Part shown: positions 37,480 through 46,027 of the stretch, one piece after another | How the letters are laid out: each line of letters starts with the position of its first letter | Numbering within the stretch: the stretch's first letter is position 1 | Origin: an uncultured Robinsoniella sp. | Lineage (GTDB): Bacteria; Bacillota; Clostridia; Lachnospirales; Lachnospiraceae | Length of the DNA: 64,000 nucleotides | NCBI GenBank assembly: GCA_900539655.1 | Contig: UQCR01000015.1 | Span: 1 to 64,000, forward strand | Reading direction: 5' to 3' | Made by a program: the position numbers and the translations under genes | Notes under the pieces: generated by a model | Seen by the model: the letters and a program-made list of their open reading frames with translations, nothing else | What the model was told of the DNA's origin: nothing | Database searches by the model: none

Positions 37480-38130
37480 ATGAAAATACTAATTGCTGAA
37501 GACGAAAAAGATATGCAGAAAATTATAAAGCTCTATCTAACCGGTGCGGGCCACGAAGTTACTGCCGTTTCCGATGGACAGGCTGCTTTTGATCTGCTGT
37601 GTGCAGAGAAATTTGACCTGTTAATCTCAGACTGGATGATGCCTGTTATGGATGGGCTGGCCCTTTGTAAATCTATCCGGGAATACAATATGCCCATCCG
37701 GATTATTATGCTCACAGCAAAAGGGGATATTACCGATGAAATCGCCGGGCTGACATACGGAGCAGACGACTATATCCGCAAACCTTTTGAACCCAGGATC
37801 CTGCTTCTTCGGATTGAAAAACTTTTTAGTCTTGGGAAACTGCTTACCTGCGGGAGCCTTACGCTAAATCCTGATACCAATTTAGTGAAGATTCGGCAGG
37901 AAGAAATAAAACTTACCAAAAAAGAATACGATCTCCTCTATACCCTTTTCCTGAATCAGGGCATGATTTTATCCAGAGAGCAGCTGCTCTCTAACGTGTG
38001 GGGCATTGATTATTATGGGGATGAACGCACTCTGGATACTCATATCCGGAGGCTGCGCCATAAAATAGGAGAAGCATATATCACGACCCACATCGGGATC
38101 GGATACATGCTGGAGAACCCAGATGAGTAA
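37480..38130 (+). CDS. OmpR/PhoB-family response regulator
   Basis: 216 residues. Receiver domain with EDE at 7-9, Asp51 (LLISDWMMP) and Lys near 102 (IRKPF). A winged-helix domain spans about 130-214 (KLTKKEYDLLYTLFLN; DERTLDTHIRRLRHK). GAAAGGCAG precedes the ATG. It overlaps the kinase gene by 8 nt. Probably cotranscribed with the metallophosphoesterase upstream; the target genes are unknown. Confidence 0.93.
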   Translation: MKILIAEDEKDMQKIIKLYLTGAGHEVTAVSDGQAAFDLLCAEKFDLLISDWMMPVMDGLALCKSIREYNMPIRIIMLTAKGDITDEIAGLTYGADDYIRKPFEPRILLLRIEKLFSLGKLLTCGSLTLNPDTNLVKIRQEEIKLTKKEYDLLYTLFLNQGMILSREQLLSNVWGIDYYGDERTLDTHIRRLRHKIGEAYITTHIGIGYMLENPDE

Positions 38131-39484
38131 ACTGGCGAAAAAATTTTTACTGAGTATTTCAGCGGTTCTGGTTGTCGTGGTATTCATATCCGTCGTGGTA
38201 AATTCTCAGTTTATAGGAAGATACTATATATATGAAAGAAAAGCAGAGATAAATGAAATCTGTGATACCCTTATGAAAAGTGCAGATGCTTTGGATGGGG
38301 CAATTGCCGCAATGGAAGAATCCAGAGATGTGGTGATTGCCAGAGTAGATAATACCTCTGATATCGATGTATTAAATGAACGGCTGCGCAGTGCCTTTCT
38401 TGATAAAGGCCTGGGACTGGACCGTTACTGGCTTTGGGATCAGGATTACCTGAATACAATGGCTAATGGGAGGCAGCTGCGGATCTACAATCAGGCGAAG
38501 CTGCATTACAGCATACTGGTAGAATATCTGAATTTAAATGAAACATTTGTAGGCGTTGCGATTATCATCCCCAATATCACCGAGATCGTATCCCTGATCA
38601 ATGGTATCACCCTTTGCATATTTCTGGCGGCTGTCATCATTATGATGATTCTCATTTATTTTCTGGTAAAAAAAATTACTACACCCCTATCGGGTATCAC
38701 CGCACTTACAAAAGACATTTCCAACCAGAAATTCAGCCAGATTGAGATCCGTACCAATGACGAGCTGGAAGACCTTGCATGCAGCATCAATGATATGAGC
38801 CTGAAATTAAAGGAGTCCCAGGAAGCGCTGATTGAAAAGAACCGCCAGATGGAAGCGCTTCTTGGAAATGTGTCCCATGACCTGAAGACACCGGTTGCAC
38901 TGATTAAAGCTTATACCTGCGGTATGAAAGACGGCATTGACGATGGTACCTTCCTGGATACTGTTATTCGCCAGAATGAAAAAATGGAACGGCTTATTGA
39001 AGGGCTTCTTGATTTGTCCCGCATCCGGCAAAAAGAATATCCCAAAGAACCAGTGGCGGTCAGCATTATCCTTATGGAAATGGCCAGAGAATATCAGCTG
39101 GATCTGGAGAACAAGCAGCTCACCCTTCAGGCGGATATCCTGCCTGATGCCGTCATAAATGCAAGCCCTGAAGGAATCACAGCCATATTATCAAACCTCA
39201 TATCGAATGCAGTTAAATATACCTTCGACAGGCATATAAAAATACGGCTGTATGAGGAATGCAGCAGATATGTATTTGAGATCACAAACGGAGTGGCCCC
39301 CAATCACAATATTCTTCTGGAAAGAATCTGGGATCCCTTCTATGTAGCTGAAAAATCCCGAAACAAGGAGCTATCCGGCACAGGACTGGGCCTGTCTATC
39401 GTCAGTGCAGCCGCACAAAAACAAGGCTTTGCATACAACTGCCAGATTCAGGATGGAGAAATTACTTTTACGATACGTTTTTAG
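38123..39484 (+). CDS. Sensor histidine kinase with HAMP domain
   Basis: 453 residues. Membrane segments at about 8-28 and 155-178 flank an extracellular domain of about 120 residues. A HAMP (KKITTPLSGITALTKDIS) precedes the HisKA box LLGNVSHDLKTPVALI (His252). ATPase motifs are the N-box (LSNLISNAVKYTF), an F-box-like segment (RIWDPFYVAEKSRNKE) and G2 (GTGLGLSIV). Partner of the response regulator whose gene overlaps it. The ligand is not predictable. Confidence 0.93.
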   Translation: MSKLAKKFLLSISAVLVVVVFISVVVNSQFIGRYYIYERKAEINEICDTLMKSADALDGAIAAMEESRDVVIARVDNTSDIDVLNERLRSAFLDKGLGLDRYWLWDQDYLNTMANGRQLRIYNQAKLHYSILVEYLNLNETFVGVAIIIPNITEIVSLINGITLCIFLAAVIIMMILIYFLVKKITTPLSGITALTKDISNQKFSQIEIRTNDELEDLACSINDMSLKLKESQEALIEKNRQMEALLGNVSHDLKTPVALIKAYTCGMKDGIDDGTFLDTVIRQNEKMERLIEGLLDLSRIRQKEYPKEPVAVSIILMEMAREYQLDLENKQLTLQADILPDAVINASPEGITAILSNLISNAVKYTFDRHIKIRLYEECSRYVFEITNGVAPNHNILLERIWDPFYVAEKSRNKELSGTGLGLSIVSAAAQKQGFAYNCQIQDGEITFTIRF

Positions 39485-39512
39485 CCTATTCCCAAAGTGA
39501 GCACTTTTTATT

Positions 39513-39541
39513 AAGACACCCTCAACCATATCTGCTATAAT
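39513..39541 (+). promoter_or_regulatory. Promoter of the araC-type/clpP unit
   Basis: -35 AAGACA (39513-39518), 17-bp spacer, -10 TATAAT (39536-39541), 35 bp ahead of the AraC-type start. Confidence 0.55.
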
Positions 39542-39576
39542 GATAAATCATAGCCAACACGAAGGGGGGCACTACT

Positions 39577-40047
39577 ATGAGTGAGAAAAACGATGTCGTT
39601 ATAGAAGTTGTATCCTATATTGAATCCCATCTACAGGATAAAATCCGTCTGGACGATATTGCACAGAAAATGAATTATTCAAAATACTACCTGAACCGCA
39701 TATTTTCCAGTGTGGTAGGCTGCACGATGCATAAATATATTCAGAGACGCAGACTGACTGAGGCTGCCAGGCTTCTGGCTGAAACCGACATTCCCATTGC
39801 CGAGATATCCAGTAAAGCTTGCTATGAATCCCAGCAGGCCTTTACACTGGCATTTCGCCAATTATATCAATGTACGCCCCAGACCTGCCGCAGTCTTCAC
39901 TTTTTTACCCCCAGACAGGAGCCATTTGTACTCATACAAGAATTTTGTCCGGCACTTCAAGTATTTGCTAATATTTCGTCTCAGGGATGCCACACCATCA
40001 CAAATTATTGTATGCAACTGGCACAGGTAAGGGGGATTGCAGCATGA
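39577..40047 (+). CDS. Short AraC-type DNA-binding protein
   Basis: 156 residues made almost wholly of an AraC/XylS double helix-turn-helix (residues about 8-105: RLDDIAQKMNYSKYYLNRIF and ISSKACYESQQAFTLAFRQLYQC) at the N-terminus, with a 45-residue tail of no recognised fold. There is no sugar-binding or other effector domain of usual AraC length, so it acts as a MarA/SoxS-sized regulator. AAGGGGGG precedes the ATG. Its stop overlaps the clpP start as ATGA, so the two proteins are made from one message in a coupled way. Confidence 0.85.
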   Translation: MSEKNDVVIEVVSYIESHLQDKIRLDDIAQKMNYSKYYLNRIFSSVVGCTMHKYIQRRRLTEAARLLAETDIPIAEISSKACYESQQAFTLAFRQLYQCTPQTCRSLHFFTPRQEPFVLIQEFCPALQVFANISSQGCHTITNYCMQLAQVRGIAA

Positions 40048-40646
40048 TTATACCCTATGTAGTGGAACAGACCAGCCATGGTGAACGCAGCTTTGACATT
40101 TATTCCCGCCTTCTGGATGACCGAATCATATTTTTAGGGGAAGAAGTTTCTGATGCTTCCGCCAGCCTGATAACCAGCCAGCTCTTGTACCTGGAGGGAC
40201 AGGATCCCAATAAGGATATCCAACTGTATATTAACAGCCCCGGAGGTTCCGTATCAGCCGGATTTGCAATCTACGATACCATGAATTATATTAAATGTGA
40301 TGTTTCTACCATCTGTATCGGACTCGCTGCAAGCTTTGGAGCATTTTTATTAGCGGGAGGCGCAAGGGGTAAACGCTTTGCCCTGCCAAACTCAGAAATT
40401 ATGATACACCAGCCTTCATCAGGGGGAATCAAGGGCCAGACAAGTGATATTAAAATCCTTTCGGACTATCTGCAGAAAAGCAAGCAGCGCCTTAACAGGA
40501 TCCTGGCTGAGAATACCGGACGCACCATAGAAGAAATCGAACGTGACACAGACCGGGATAATTTTATGAGCGCAGAGGAGGCAAGAGCCTACGGTCTTAT
40601 CGATCATGTATACGCCAGCCGGATTGCAGAAGACAATAGCAGATAA
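40044..40646 (+). CDS. clpP: ATP-dependent Clp protease proteolytic subunit, paralogue
   Basis: 200-residue serine peptidase with the ClpP core: DRIIFLGEEV, YINSPGGSVSAG, nucleophile Ser97 in GLAASFGAFLL, His122 in MIHQP, and the Asp of DRDNFMS near 170-172. The triad is complete. ATG 40044 is chosen because it follows GGGGGA, overlaps the AraC-type stop and lacks the 19 extra residues of the upstream reading. No clpX, tig or lon gene is adjacent, so this is probably a second ClpP rather than the housekeeping copy. It forms cytoplasmic tetradecamers that need a Clp ATPase from elsewhere. Confidence 0.92.
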   Translation: MIIPYVVEQTSHGERSFDIYSRLLDDRIIFLGEEVSDASASLITSQLLYLEGQDPNKDIQLYINSPGGSVSAGFAIYDTMNYIKCDVSTICIGLAASFGAFLLAGGARGKRFALPNSEIMIHQPSSGGIKGQTSDIKILSDYLQKSKQRLNRILAENTGRTIEEIERDTDRDNFMSAEEARAYGLIDHVYASRIAEDNSR

Positions 40647-40748
40647 AATGTGAAGAAAATCATAAGATTTCTCTTAAAGTCTTGATTTTGGGCAATGATA
40701 AGAATAAGATCTTATTAAAACCAGAAACAGATCAAAGGAGATTGGAAT

Positions 40749-41690
40749 ATGCCAGGATTTACTTTACATTACTTATTTGGAGTAGAAACTTATCGGATGC
40801 TTTCACCGGGAGTCCTGCAAAATACCATTCATGCCCATACTGCTGCATACTGCCTTGGACTTCAGGGACCGGATATATTCTTTTACTATCCGGTATCCTA
40901 CCTGAGAAAAGGGAATATCGGCGGGGTTATGCATGAAGAACACGCAAAAGAACTCTTCCTTACAATGCTGGATTATCGGGACCACCTGGACGAAGAAGAA
41001 GAAAAGAATATCATAACCGCTTATTTAGCCGGATTTCTAGGTCATTACACCCTGGATGGACTATTTCATCCCTTTGTGTATGCCCGGACAGATTATCAGA
41101 CAGGCCAAAAAAACGGGAACCAGTATTATGCGAGACATTTTGAACTTGAATCCTGTTTTGACATCTTATATCTGGAAAAGAAAAAAGGATTAAAGCCAGG
41201 TGCATTTTACCAGTCCCGTACCATTGCCCTTTCACGTACAGAACAGGCTGCCATCTCGGCACTGGTCAGCCACGTATCACGAACGGTCTACAAACAGAAT
41301 TATTCTCCCAGAAATATCTCGCATGCCATATCCTGCATGCGGATCGGAACCTCTCTGCTTCATGATTCTACCGGTCTTAAAAAGAAGTTGTACCGTTGGT
41401 TTGAGACACACGTTTTTGGATATGAATGGCTCTCACCGATGATCCAGACGCCGCATGAGATGGATAAAGACAATGTTCTGAATGAACATAATGAAAGTTG
41501 GGAGAATCCCTGGGACACAAGCATGGTTTCCCAGGACTCCGTAGAGGATCTTTTTGGCAAGGCCATCAGTGCTTACCATAAAACATTGATTCTGCTGGAG
41601 CACAAAATAAGCAGCATACCAGGCAGCCGGGAACGCCTGCTTGCCAATATCGGCAACCGTTCCTTTCACAGCGGCCTGGAAAATGAATGA
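40749..41690 (+). CDS. Zinc-dependent phospholipase C-like protein
   Basis: 313 residues, no signal peptide. It has the His/Asp-rich helical pattern of the Zn-dependent phospholipase C/S1-P1 nuclease superfamily: HYLFG, NTIHAHTAAYCLGLQGPD, MHEEH, GHYTLDGLFHPFVY and HFELESCFD. Many Clostridia carry this cytoplasmic version; its substrate is unknown. AAAGGAG precedes the ATG. A weak promoter (TTGATT, 17 bp, TAAGAT) seems to lie between it and clpP, and a bidirectional terminator follows. Confidence 0.75.
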   Translation: MPGFTLHYLFGVETYRMLSPGVLQNTIHAHTAAYCLGLQGPDIFFYYPVSYLRKGNIGGVMHEEHAKELFLTMLDYRDHLDEEEEKNIITAYLAGFLGHYTLDGLFHPFVYARTDYQTGQKNGNQYYARHFELESCFDILYLEKKKGLKPGAFYQSRTIALSRTEQAAISALVSHVSRTVYKQNYSPRNISHAISCMRIGTSLLHDSTGLKKKLYRWFETHVFGYEWLSPMIQTPHEMDKDNVLNEHNESWENPWDTSMVSQDSVEDLFGKAISAYHKTLILLEHKISSIPGSRERLLANIGNRSFHSGLENE

Positions 41691-41717
41691 CAATCATGTT
41701 CTCCATTTTGTGAAGAA

Positions 41718-41752
41718 GAAGTGGGATGCTCAAACCGCATCTCACTTCTTTT
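41718..41752. terminator. Bidirectional terminator
   Basis: Hairpin GAAGTGGGATG / CATCTCACTTC followed by TTTTAT, between convergent genes ending at 41690 and 41758. Confidence 0.85.
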
Positions 41753-41757
41753 ATATA

Positions 41758-42306
41758 TTAAGTCCATTCTTTAACCTGGTCTACTAATTTACCAATACTG
41801 CTTTGATCTGTAAAATCCACTGTTTTTCCGTAAGTTTCCAGAAACACCCGGTCCTCAGACGTCTTTTCACTTTCCGATTTCTTCGCGATCATACTATTCA
41901 TCATTTTCATCATTATTTTATGTACCGGTGTCAATTTACTATAATCCATATTTCCGCGGAAATGATAGATTGCAGCCTGGTTCATCAGTTCTTCCGGTAA
42001 AGATTTTTTCATCTCATCCCGGATATGCTTCACATTCTCCGCAATTTGGGTATTTGCAAGACCACAGGTAAATAAAACAATATTTTTACTCTTTATCTTC
42101 TCATAGTTTTTCCCAATAAGGGATATCCCTGCAATACCTCCTGCATAAATTCCGCCGCCATATATAACGGTATCATAATCCATCATTTTTTCTGCCGTCA
42201 TCTTTCCTTTTTCAAATATATCCCCATGCAAAGCTTCTGCAATCCATTTTGCATATTTTTTAGCTGCTCCATACTTTGACTGGTATATTACGACTATCTT
42301 ACTCAT
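41758..42306 (-). CDS. Flavodoxin-domain protein (HemG-like)
   Basis: 182 residues. The N-terminal FMN-binding loop VVIYQSKYGAAKKYAKWIAE and DYDTVIYGGGIYAGGIAG match the flavodoxin family that includes protoporphyrinogen oxidase HemG. In Clostridia these are usually small electron carriers of unknown partner. The start overlaps the TetR stop as ATGA, so it is the direct target of that regulator's operon. A terminator shared with the convergent gene lies just downstream. Confidence 0.85.
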   Translation of the reverse strand: MSKIVVIYQSKYGAAKKYAKWIAEALHGDIFEKGKMTAEKMMDYDTVIYGGGIYAGGIAGISLIGKNYEKIKSKNIVLFTCGLANTQIAENVKHIRDEMKKSLPEELMNQAAIYHFRGNMDYSKLTPVHKIMMKMMNSMIAKKSESEKTSEDRVFLETYGKTVDFTDQSSIGKLVDQVKEWT

Positions 42307-42890
42307 AATCCATCTCCTTTTCCATTACTGTTCTGACTCTTAGCCTTTCCTAAAAATGCATCAAAAGCGGCATCCAGCATGTTCCTGATCTCCTCATCCT
42401 CCAATTGTACCGAATTCGTTACCAGCATAGAAGAAATTCCATGTGTATAGACCAGCATGTTCAAATGCAGTGCTTTTGCGCAATCCTCTGAAATCTCATA
42501 TTCCTTTGCAATTTGTTCCGTAACCTTTTTATTACTGCGTTTTTTATAAATATCCTCAAAGCTGTTCAGACTATCCTGTTTCATCATAAACACCAGCCAA
42601 AATAAATGCTGCTCCTCCCTGGCAAATTGAATCTGGGAATACCCCACACTACGGAAGGATTTGTCCGGACCTGCATTTCTGGTAATAAATTCACCGTAAA
42701 AGATCACTGCTTTGTGAAACAGGTCTTTTTTTAATTCCTCCATATTTTTGTAATAACTATAGATGGGCTGTACCGAGCAGCCAATTCTATCTGCGATCTC
42801 TTTTGTAATAACATGTTCAAAACCCTGCTCTCTGGTTAATATAAAAGCTGTATCCAATATCATTTCTTTCGTTATCCTCTGTTTTGGCAT
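42303..42890 (-). CDS. TetR-family regulator
   Basis: 195 residues. N-terminal helix-turn-helix with TREQGFEHVITKEIADRIGCSVQPIYSYYKN and an all-helical ligand domain. AGGGAGG precedes the ATG. It heads a two-gene unit with the flavodoxin. A consensus promoter and three 14-bp repeats lie about 235-305 bp upstream, which suggests autoregulation. The ligand is unknown. Confidence 0.9.
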   Translation of the reverse strand: MPKQRITKEMILDTAFILTREQGFEHVITKEIADRIGCSVQPIYSYYKNMEELKKDLFHKAVIFYGEFITRNAGPDKSFRSVGYSQIQFAREEQHLFWLVFMMKQDSLNSFEDIYKKRSNKKVTEQIAKEYEISEDCAKALHLNMLVYTHGISSMLVTNSVQLEDEEIRNMLDAAFDAFLGKAKSQNSNGKGDGL

Positions 42891-42927
42891 GTTTTCCTCC
42901 CTGTGTAGTATTTTTGCGGCAGCCTAG

Positions 42928-43019
42928 TTTTCTTTGATGTAAGTTCTTGAGCTGTGGTACTTATGTTTAACCTCATATTCCGATTCTTGTTTTCTTTGAT
43001 GTAGGTTCTTGAGCTGAGG
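42928..43019 (-). repeat. Two 30-bp direct repeats in the TetR leader
   Basis: Copies at 42928-42957 and 42990-43019 differ at two positions; the period is 62 bp. On the minus strand each reads CAGCTCAAGAAC followed by TACATCAAAGAAAAC. The leader between the promoter and TetR is about 270 nt. The spacing is not a multiple of three and no ribosome-site-led frame spans both copies, so a coding role is unlikely. Possibly part of a dispersed repeat. Confidence 0.6.
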
Positions 43020-43123
43020 CTTGTAAGGTCGTGTTTTGAGAAACTTTATTGATTTTTATTTGTACTATGTTTGCTAAATAATATAAATCCACTTCGTAAG
43101 ATATTGTAGTTTACAAATAACTT

Positions 43124-43163
43124 ATTTTATATAATATAGTTTATATAATACAGTTTATATAAT
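43124..43163 (-). promoter_or_regulatory. Three 14-bp-spaced operator-like iterons
   Basis: ATTTTATATAAT, AGTTTATATAAT and AGTTTATATAAT begin at 43124, 43138 and 43152, an exact 14-bp period, just downstream of the promoter at 43168-43196. The position fits repression, probably by the TetR protein. They could also be simple AT-rich slippage. Confidence 0.5.
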
Positions 43164-43167
43164 GTGA

Positions 43168-43196
43168 ATTATATATGAAGTGAAGCTTTCTGTCAA
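43168..43196 (-). promoter_or_regulatory. Consensus promoter for the TetR-flavodoxin unit
   Basis: Minus strand: -35 TTGACA (43191-43196), 17-bp spacer, -10 TATAAT (43168-43173). Both hexamers are perfect sigma-A consensus. Confidence 0.8.
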
Positions 43197-43226
43197 CTAG
43201 AATATAATCTTTTTCTTTCACAACGT

Positions 43227-43278
43227 AAAAATGGATCCGATAAGCATCTATCAATAGACTGCTCATCGAATCCCATTT
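43227..43278 (-). terminator. Terminator of ilvBN
   Basis: Long imperfect stem (about 22 bp per arm, ATGGGATTCGATGAGCA and TGCTTATCGGATCCAT) with loop TTGA, followed on the minus strand by TTTTTACG, 12 bp after the ilvN stop. Confidence 0.8.
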
Positions 43279-43289
43279 CATTCTATGCC

Positions 43290-43787
43290 CTATCGCTCCG
43301 TAATACTAATCGATTCAATTGCAACACTGCCACCCCGCACTACTTCTATAGCCGAGAACTCTTTTGCGGCAAGTTTAACCAGATCGTTATTTCTCTCCTC
43401 CGTCTGCACACATTCCAGAACCAGACGATCTTTATTTATGTCCACTACTTTCACACCGAAGACTTCCGCCATGCGAAAGACTTCATTTTTATCCTGCTCA
43501 CTGGTTGTATGAATCTTCAGATACATCAGTTCTTTCATATGAATCGGGACATTTGTAAAATCAACAACTTTAATAACCTCGACACACCGGTTCAGCTGTT
43601 TCTTAATCTGCTCAAAGGTCGCATCGTTGCTGTCTACGCAGATCGTCATTCTGGACACGGTATTATCTTCCGTTTCTCCCACCGTGAGACTGTGCAGATT
43701 ATAAGATTTTCCCGAAAACAACCCTGATATTCTCGCCAGTACACCTACATCATTTTCCACATATAACGATATCCATCTTTTTTTCAT
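43290..43787 (-). CDS. ilvN: Acetolactate synthase small (regulatory) subunit
   Basis: 165 residues: an N-terminal ACT domain (RWISLYVENDVGVLARISGLFSG) that binds valine for feedback control, then the C-terminal ALS_ss domain. AAAGGAGG precedes the ATG. It is 15 bp after ilvB and is cotranscribed from the T-box leader. It activates the catalytic subunit and makes it valine-sensitive. Confidence 0.95.
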   Translation of the reverse strand: MKKRWISLYVENDVGVLARISGLFSGKSYNLHSLTVGETEDNTVSRMTICVDSNDATFEQIKKQLNRCVEVIKVVDFTNVPIHMKELMYLKIHTTSEQDKNEVFRMAEVFGVKVVDINKDRLVLECVQTEERNNDLVKLAAKEFSAIEVVRGGSVAIESISITER

Positions 43788-43802
43788 TTATATTTTCCTC
43801 CT

Positions 43803-45530
43803 TTAGCATTCCATTACCATATCGTGTATTGCATTTCCACCGGGTACCATTGGCAGTACCAGTTCATCCCGTTCTATAATAAACTCAATAATCGTGGGAC
43901 TGTTACGGTTCTTCTCTGCCTCAATAAATGCTGCCTCAATTTCATTTTCGTCAAATACCCGGATTCCTTTTGCACCGTAACTGTCTGCCAGTTTTACAAA
44001 ATCCGGTGAGTATACGGGACATCCTTTTGTCTTGCATCCTTCACAACTGCTTCCACAGCTTCTTCTTCTTTTCATACAGGTACTTGCATAGCGTTTGTCA
44101 TAAAATAACTGCTGCCACTGGCGTACCATTCCCAGATAACTATTATTGAAAATGCAAATTGTTAGCGGTATTTCACAGGTTACTACAGTCGCCAGTTCCT
44201 GTATATTCATTTGTATGCCGCCATCTCCTGACACACAGATGATCTGTCTGTCTGGGTTTCCCAGCTTTGCACCGATCGCCGCCGGCAGCCCATACCCCAT
44301 AGTGCCCAGTCCGCCGGACGTCAGAAGCTTCGTCTGCTCGTTCATTTCCAGAAACTGTGTTACCCACATCTGATGCTGTCCAACATCCGTTACCACAATG
44401 TCATCTCTGCACCGTTTATTGATCACATCTAAGATCTTATCCGGAGACAATCCTTCGTGAATACTTCTGGCAATGGGATAGGCTTCTTTCCATTCCCGGA
44501 TTCGTGCTGTCCACGCCGCTCTCTTGCAGTCCTCTGCTTTTTCCAGCATTGCTTCAATAGCCAGTTTGGCATCTGCCACTATGGGAACATCCACGTGAAT
44601 ATTTCTGGAAATGGAAGCTGCTTCTATATCTACATGAATTATGGTCGCTTCCGGTGCAAACTCACTGATCTTTCCTGTGATCCGGTCATTGAAGCGGGTT
44701 CCGATGGAGAACAACAGGTCGCATTCGCTGATTGCCATATTTGAAGCATAAGAGCCATGCATACCAATATTTCCAACATAGTAATCATGGTCTGTAGGTA
44801 TGGATCCCTTCCCCATTATTGTTGTAATTACCGGAACATGAACCTTTTCCACCAATTCTTTCAGTGCCCTTTGTGCACCTGCAATGGGAACTCCTCCGCC
44901 TATTAAAAACACTGGCTTTTCGGCACTTTTTAACATCTCCAGTGCTTTTTTAATCTGTCCTTTGTGAACGGTTAAATTGGGCCTATATCCTCTGATAGAA
45001 ACCGGCTCATCAAAATTGTCCTCAAACAGTTCATTTTGAATATCCTTTGGAAAATCCACCACTACGGGTCCCGGTTTTCCTGTTCTTGCTATATAAAAAG
45101 CTTCTTTAATTATCCGTGCCAGGTCCTTTCTTTCCCGAACCGTAACAGCATATTTGCAGATACTTCTGGTAATTCCTACAATATCAACTTCCTGAAAGGC
45201 ATCATTTCCAATTAAATGAGTTGGCACCTGGCCGGTAAAACATACCAGTGGCACACTGTCATAATTTGCAGTGGCGATACCGGTAACAAGATTTGTAGCT
45301 CCCGGTCCGCTGGTAACCAGGCAAACACCAACTTTTCCCGTAGACCTTGCATAACCATCTGCAGCATGGATCAGTCCCTGCTCATGTCTTGGAAGAATTA
45401 CCTCTATGTCATTCTGGTCATAGAGGGCATCAAAAATATCAATTGCATAGCCGCCCGGATAACCAAATAACATATCAACTCCTTCCCGTTTTAATGCTTC
45501 GATAAAAGCCTGAGTTCCTTTTCTTTCCAT
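43803..45530 (-). CDS. ilvB: Acetolactate synthase large subunit
   Basis: 575-residue thiamine-diphosphate enzyme that makes acetolactate for valine/leucine (and acetohydroxybutyrate for isoleucine). Active-site Glu is in GYPGGYAIDIFDAL...RHEQG; the ThDP/Mg site is SGDGGIQMNIQELATV...NNSYLGMVRQWQ. ATG 45530 is fixed by AAAGGAGG eight bases upstream. Near residue 490, where usual IlvB has a few residues after RYxSTC, there is a Cys-rich insertion (CGSSCEGCKTKGC) just before YSPDFVKLADSYGAKG. Upstream is a T-box leader, downstream ilvN. Confidence 0.95.
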   Translation of the reverse strand: MERKGTQAFIEALKREGVDMLFGYPGGYAIDIFDALYDQNDIEVILPRHEQGLIHAADGYARSTGKVGVCLVTSGPGATNLVTGIATANYDSVPLVCFTGQVPTHLIGNDAFQEVDIVGITRSICKYAVTVRERKDLARIIKEAFYIARTGKPGPVVVDFPKDIQNELFEDNFDEPVSIRGYRPNLTVHKGQIKKALEMLKSAEKPVFLIGGGVPIAGAQRALKELVEKVHVPVITTIMGKGSIPTDHDYYVGNIGMHGSYASNMAISECDLLFSIGTRFNDRITGKISEFAPEATIIHVDIEAASISRNIHVDVPIVADAKLAIEAMLEKAEDCKRAAWTARIREWKEAYPIARSIHEGLSPDKILDVINKRCRDDIVVTDVGQHQMWVTQFLEMNEQTKLLTSGGLGTMGYGLPAAIGAKLGNPDRQIICVSGDGGIQMNIQELATVVTCEIPLTICIFNNSYLGMVRQWQQLFYDKRYASTCMKRRRSCGSSCEGCKTKGCPVYSPDFVKLADSYGAKGIRVFDENEIEAAFIEAEKNRNSPTIIEFIIERDELVLPMVPGGNAIHDMVMEC

Positions 45531-45617
45531 TGTATTTCCTCCTTTACAATTTCCATTCATACTATTTATACTGTTTCACTGTTTTGATCCGTACAAGGTT
45601 CCGAACCGCCAGATACT

Positions 45618-45961
45618 AAAAAAGCCCTAAGCTAATAAATTAGCTTAGGGCGAATACGCTGTGATCCGTGTTACCACCTAAATTCAAAGAATAATCTTTG
45701 CACTCTGTCAATACGGATAATCCTCTACTGACATGATAACTTCTCATTTCAGTACGGAAAAATCGATACTGCTTTCCCTGTAACGGTGGAAAATTCCGTT
45801 GAAGCCTACTTAGGTTACCCTGTTCAGTTCACTGCTCAAAGGCTACTTCCATACTTCCTTGTTAAAGATTCGCACCAACCATCTTTTCTCTGGAACTTCG
45901 GTGAGTATGTACTCCTCCTCATCATTGCATTTGTCATCTTATATTATATGCATTTCCGATA
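45618..45961 (-). ncRNA. T-box leader riboswitch of ilvBN
   Basis: Minus-strand leader of about 340 nt from the promoter at 45968-45997. It contains the T-box sequence AGGTGGTAACACGG (about 45667-45680), which pairs with the uncharged tRNA acceptor end, and a strong terminator GCCCTAAGCTA / TAGCTTAGGGC (45624-45651) ending in six T. An antiterminator can form between the T-box and the 5' terminator arm. The Stem I specifier codon could not be assigned by eye; a branched-chain amino acid is expected from the genes. Confidence 0.88.
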
Positions 45962-45967
45962 TTTTTT

Positions 45968-45997
45968 ATTATAACTTTGATGATCCCGGATTGTCAA
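45968..45997 (-). promoter_or_regulatory. Promoter of the ilvBN T-box transcript
   Basis: Minus strand: -35 TTGACA (45992-45997), 18-bp spacer, -10 TATAAT (45968-45973). Confidence 0.75.
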
Positions 45998-46027
45998 TAG
46001 TTTTTTTCAGTCTTTACTCAAATGTCT

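Noticed and set aside
45760..45960. Assignment of the T-box specifier codon
   Set aside because: Several candidate triplets fit Stem I by eye and none could be justified without folding; left open.
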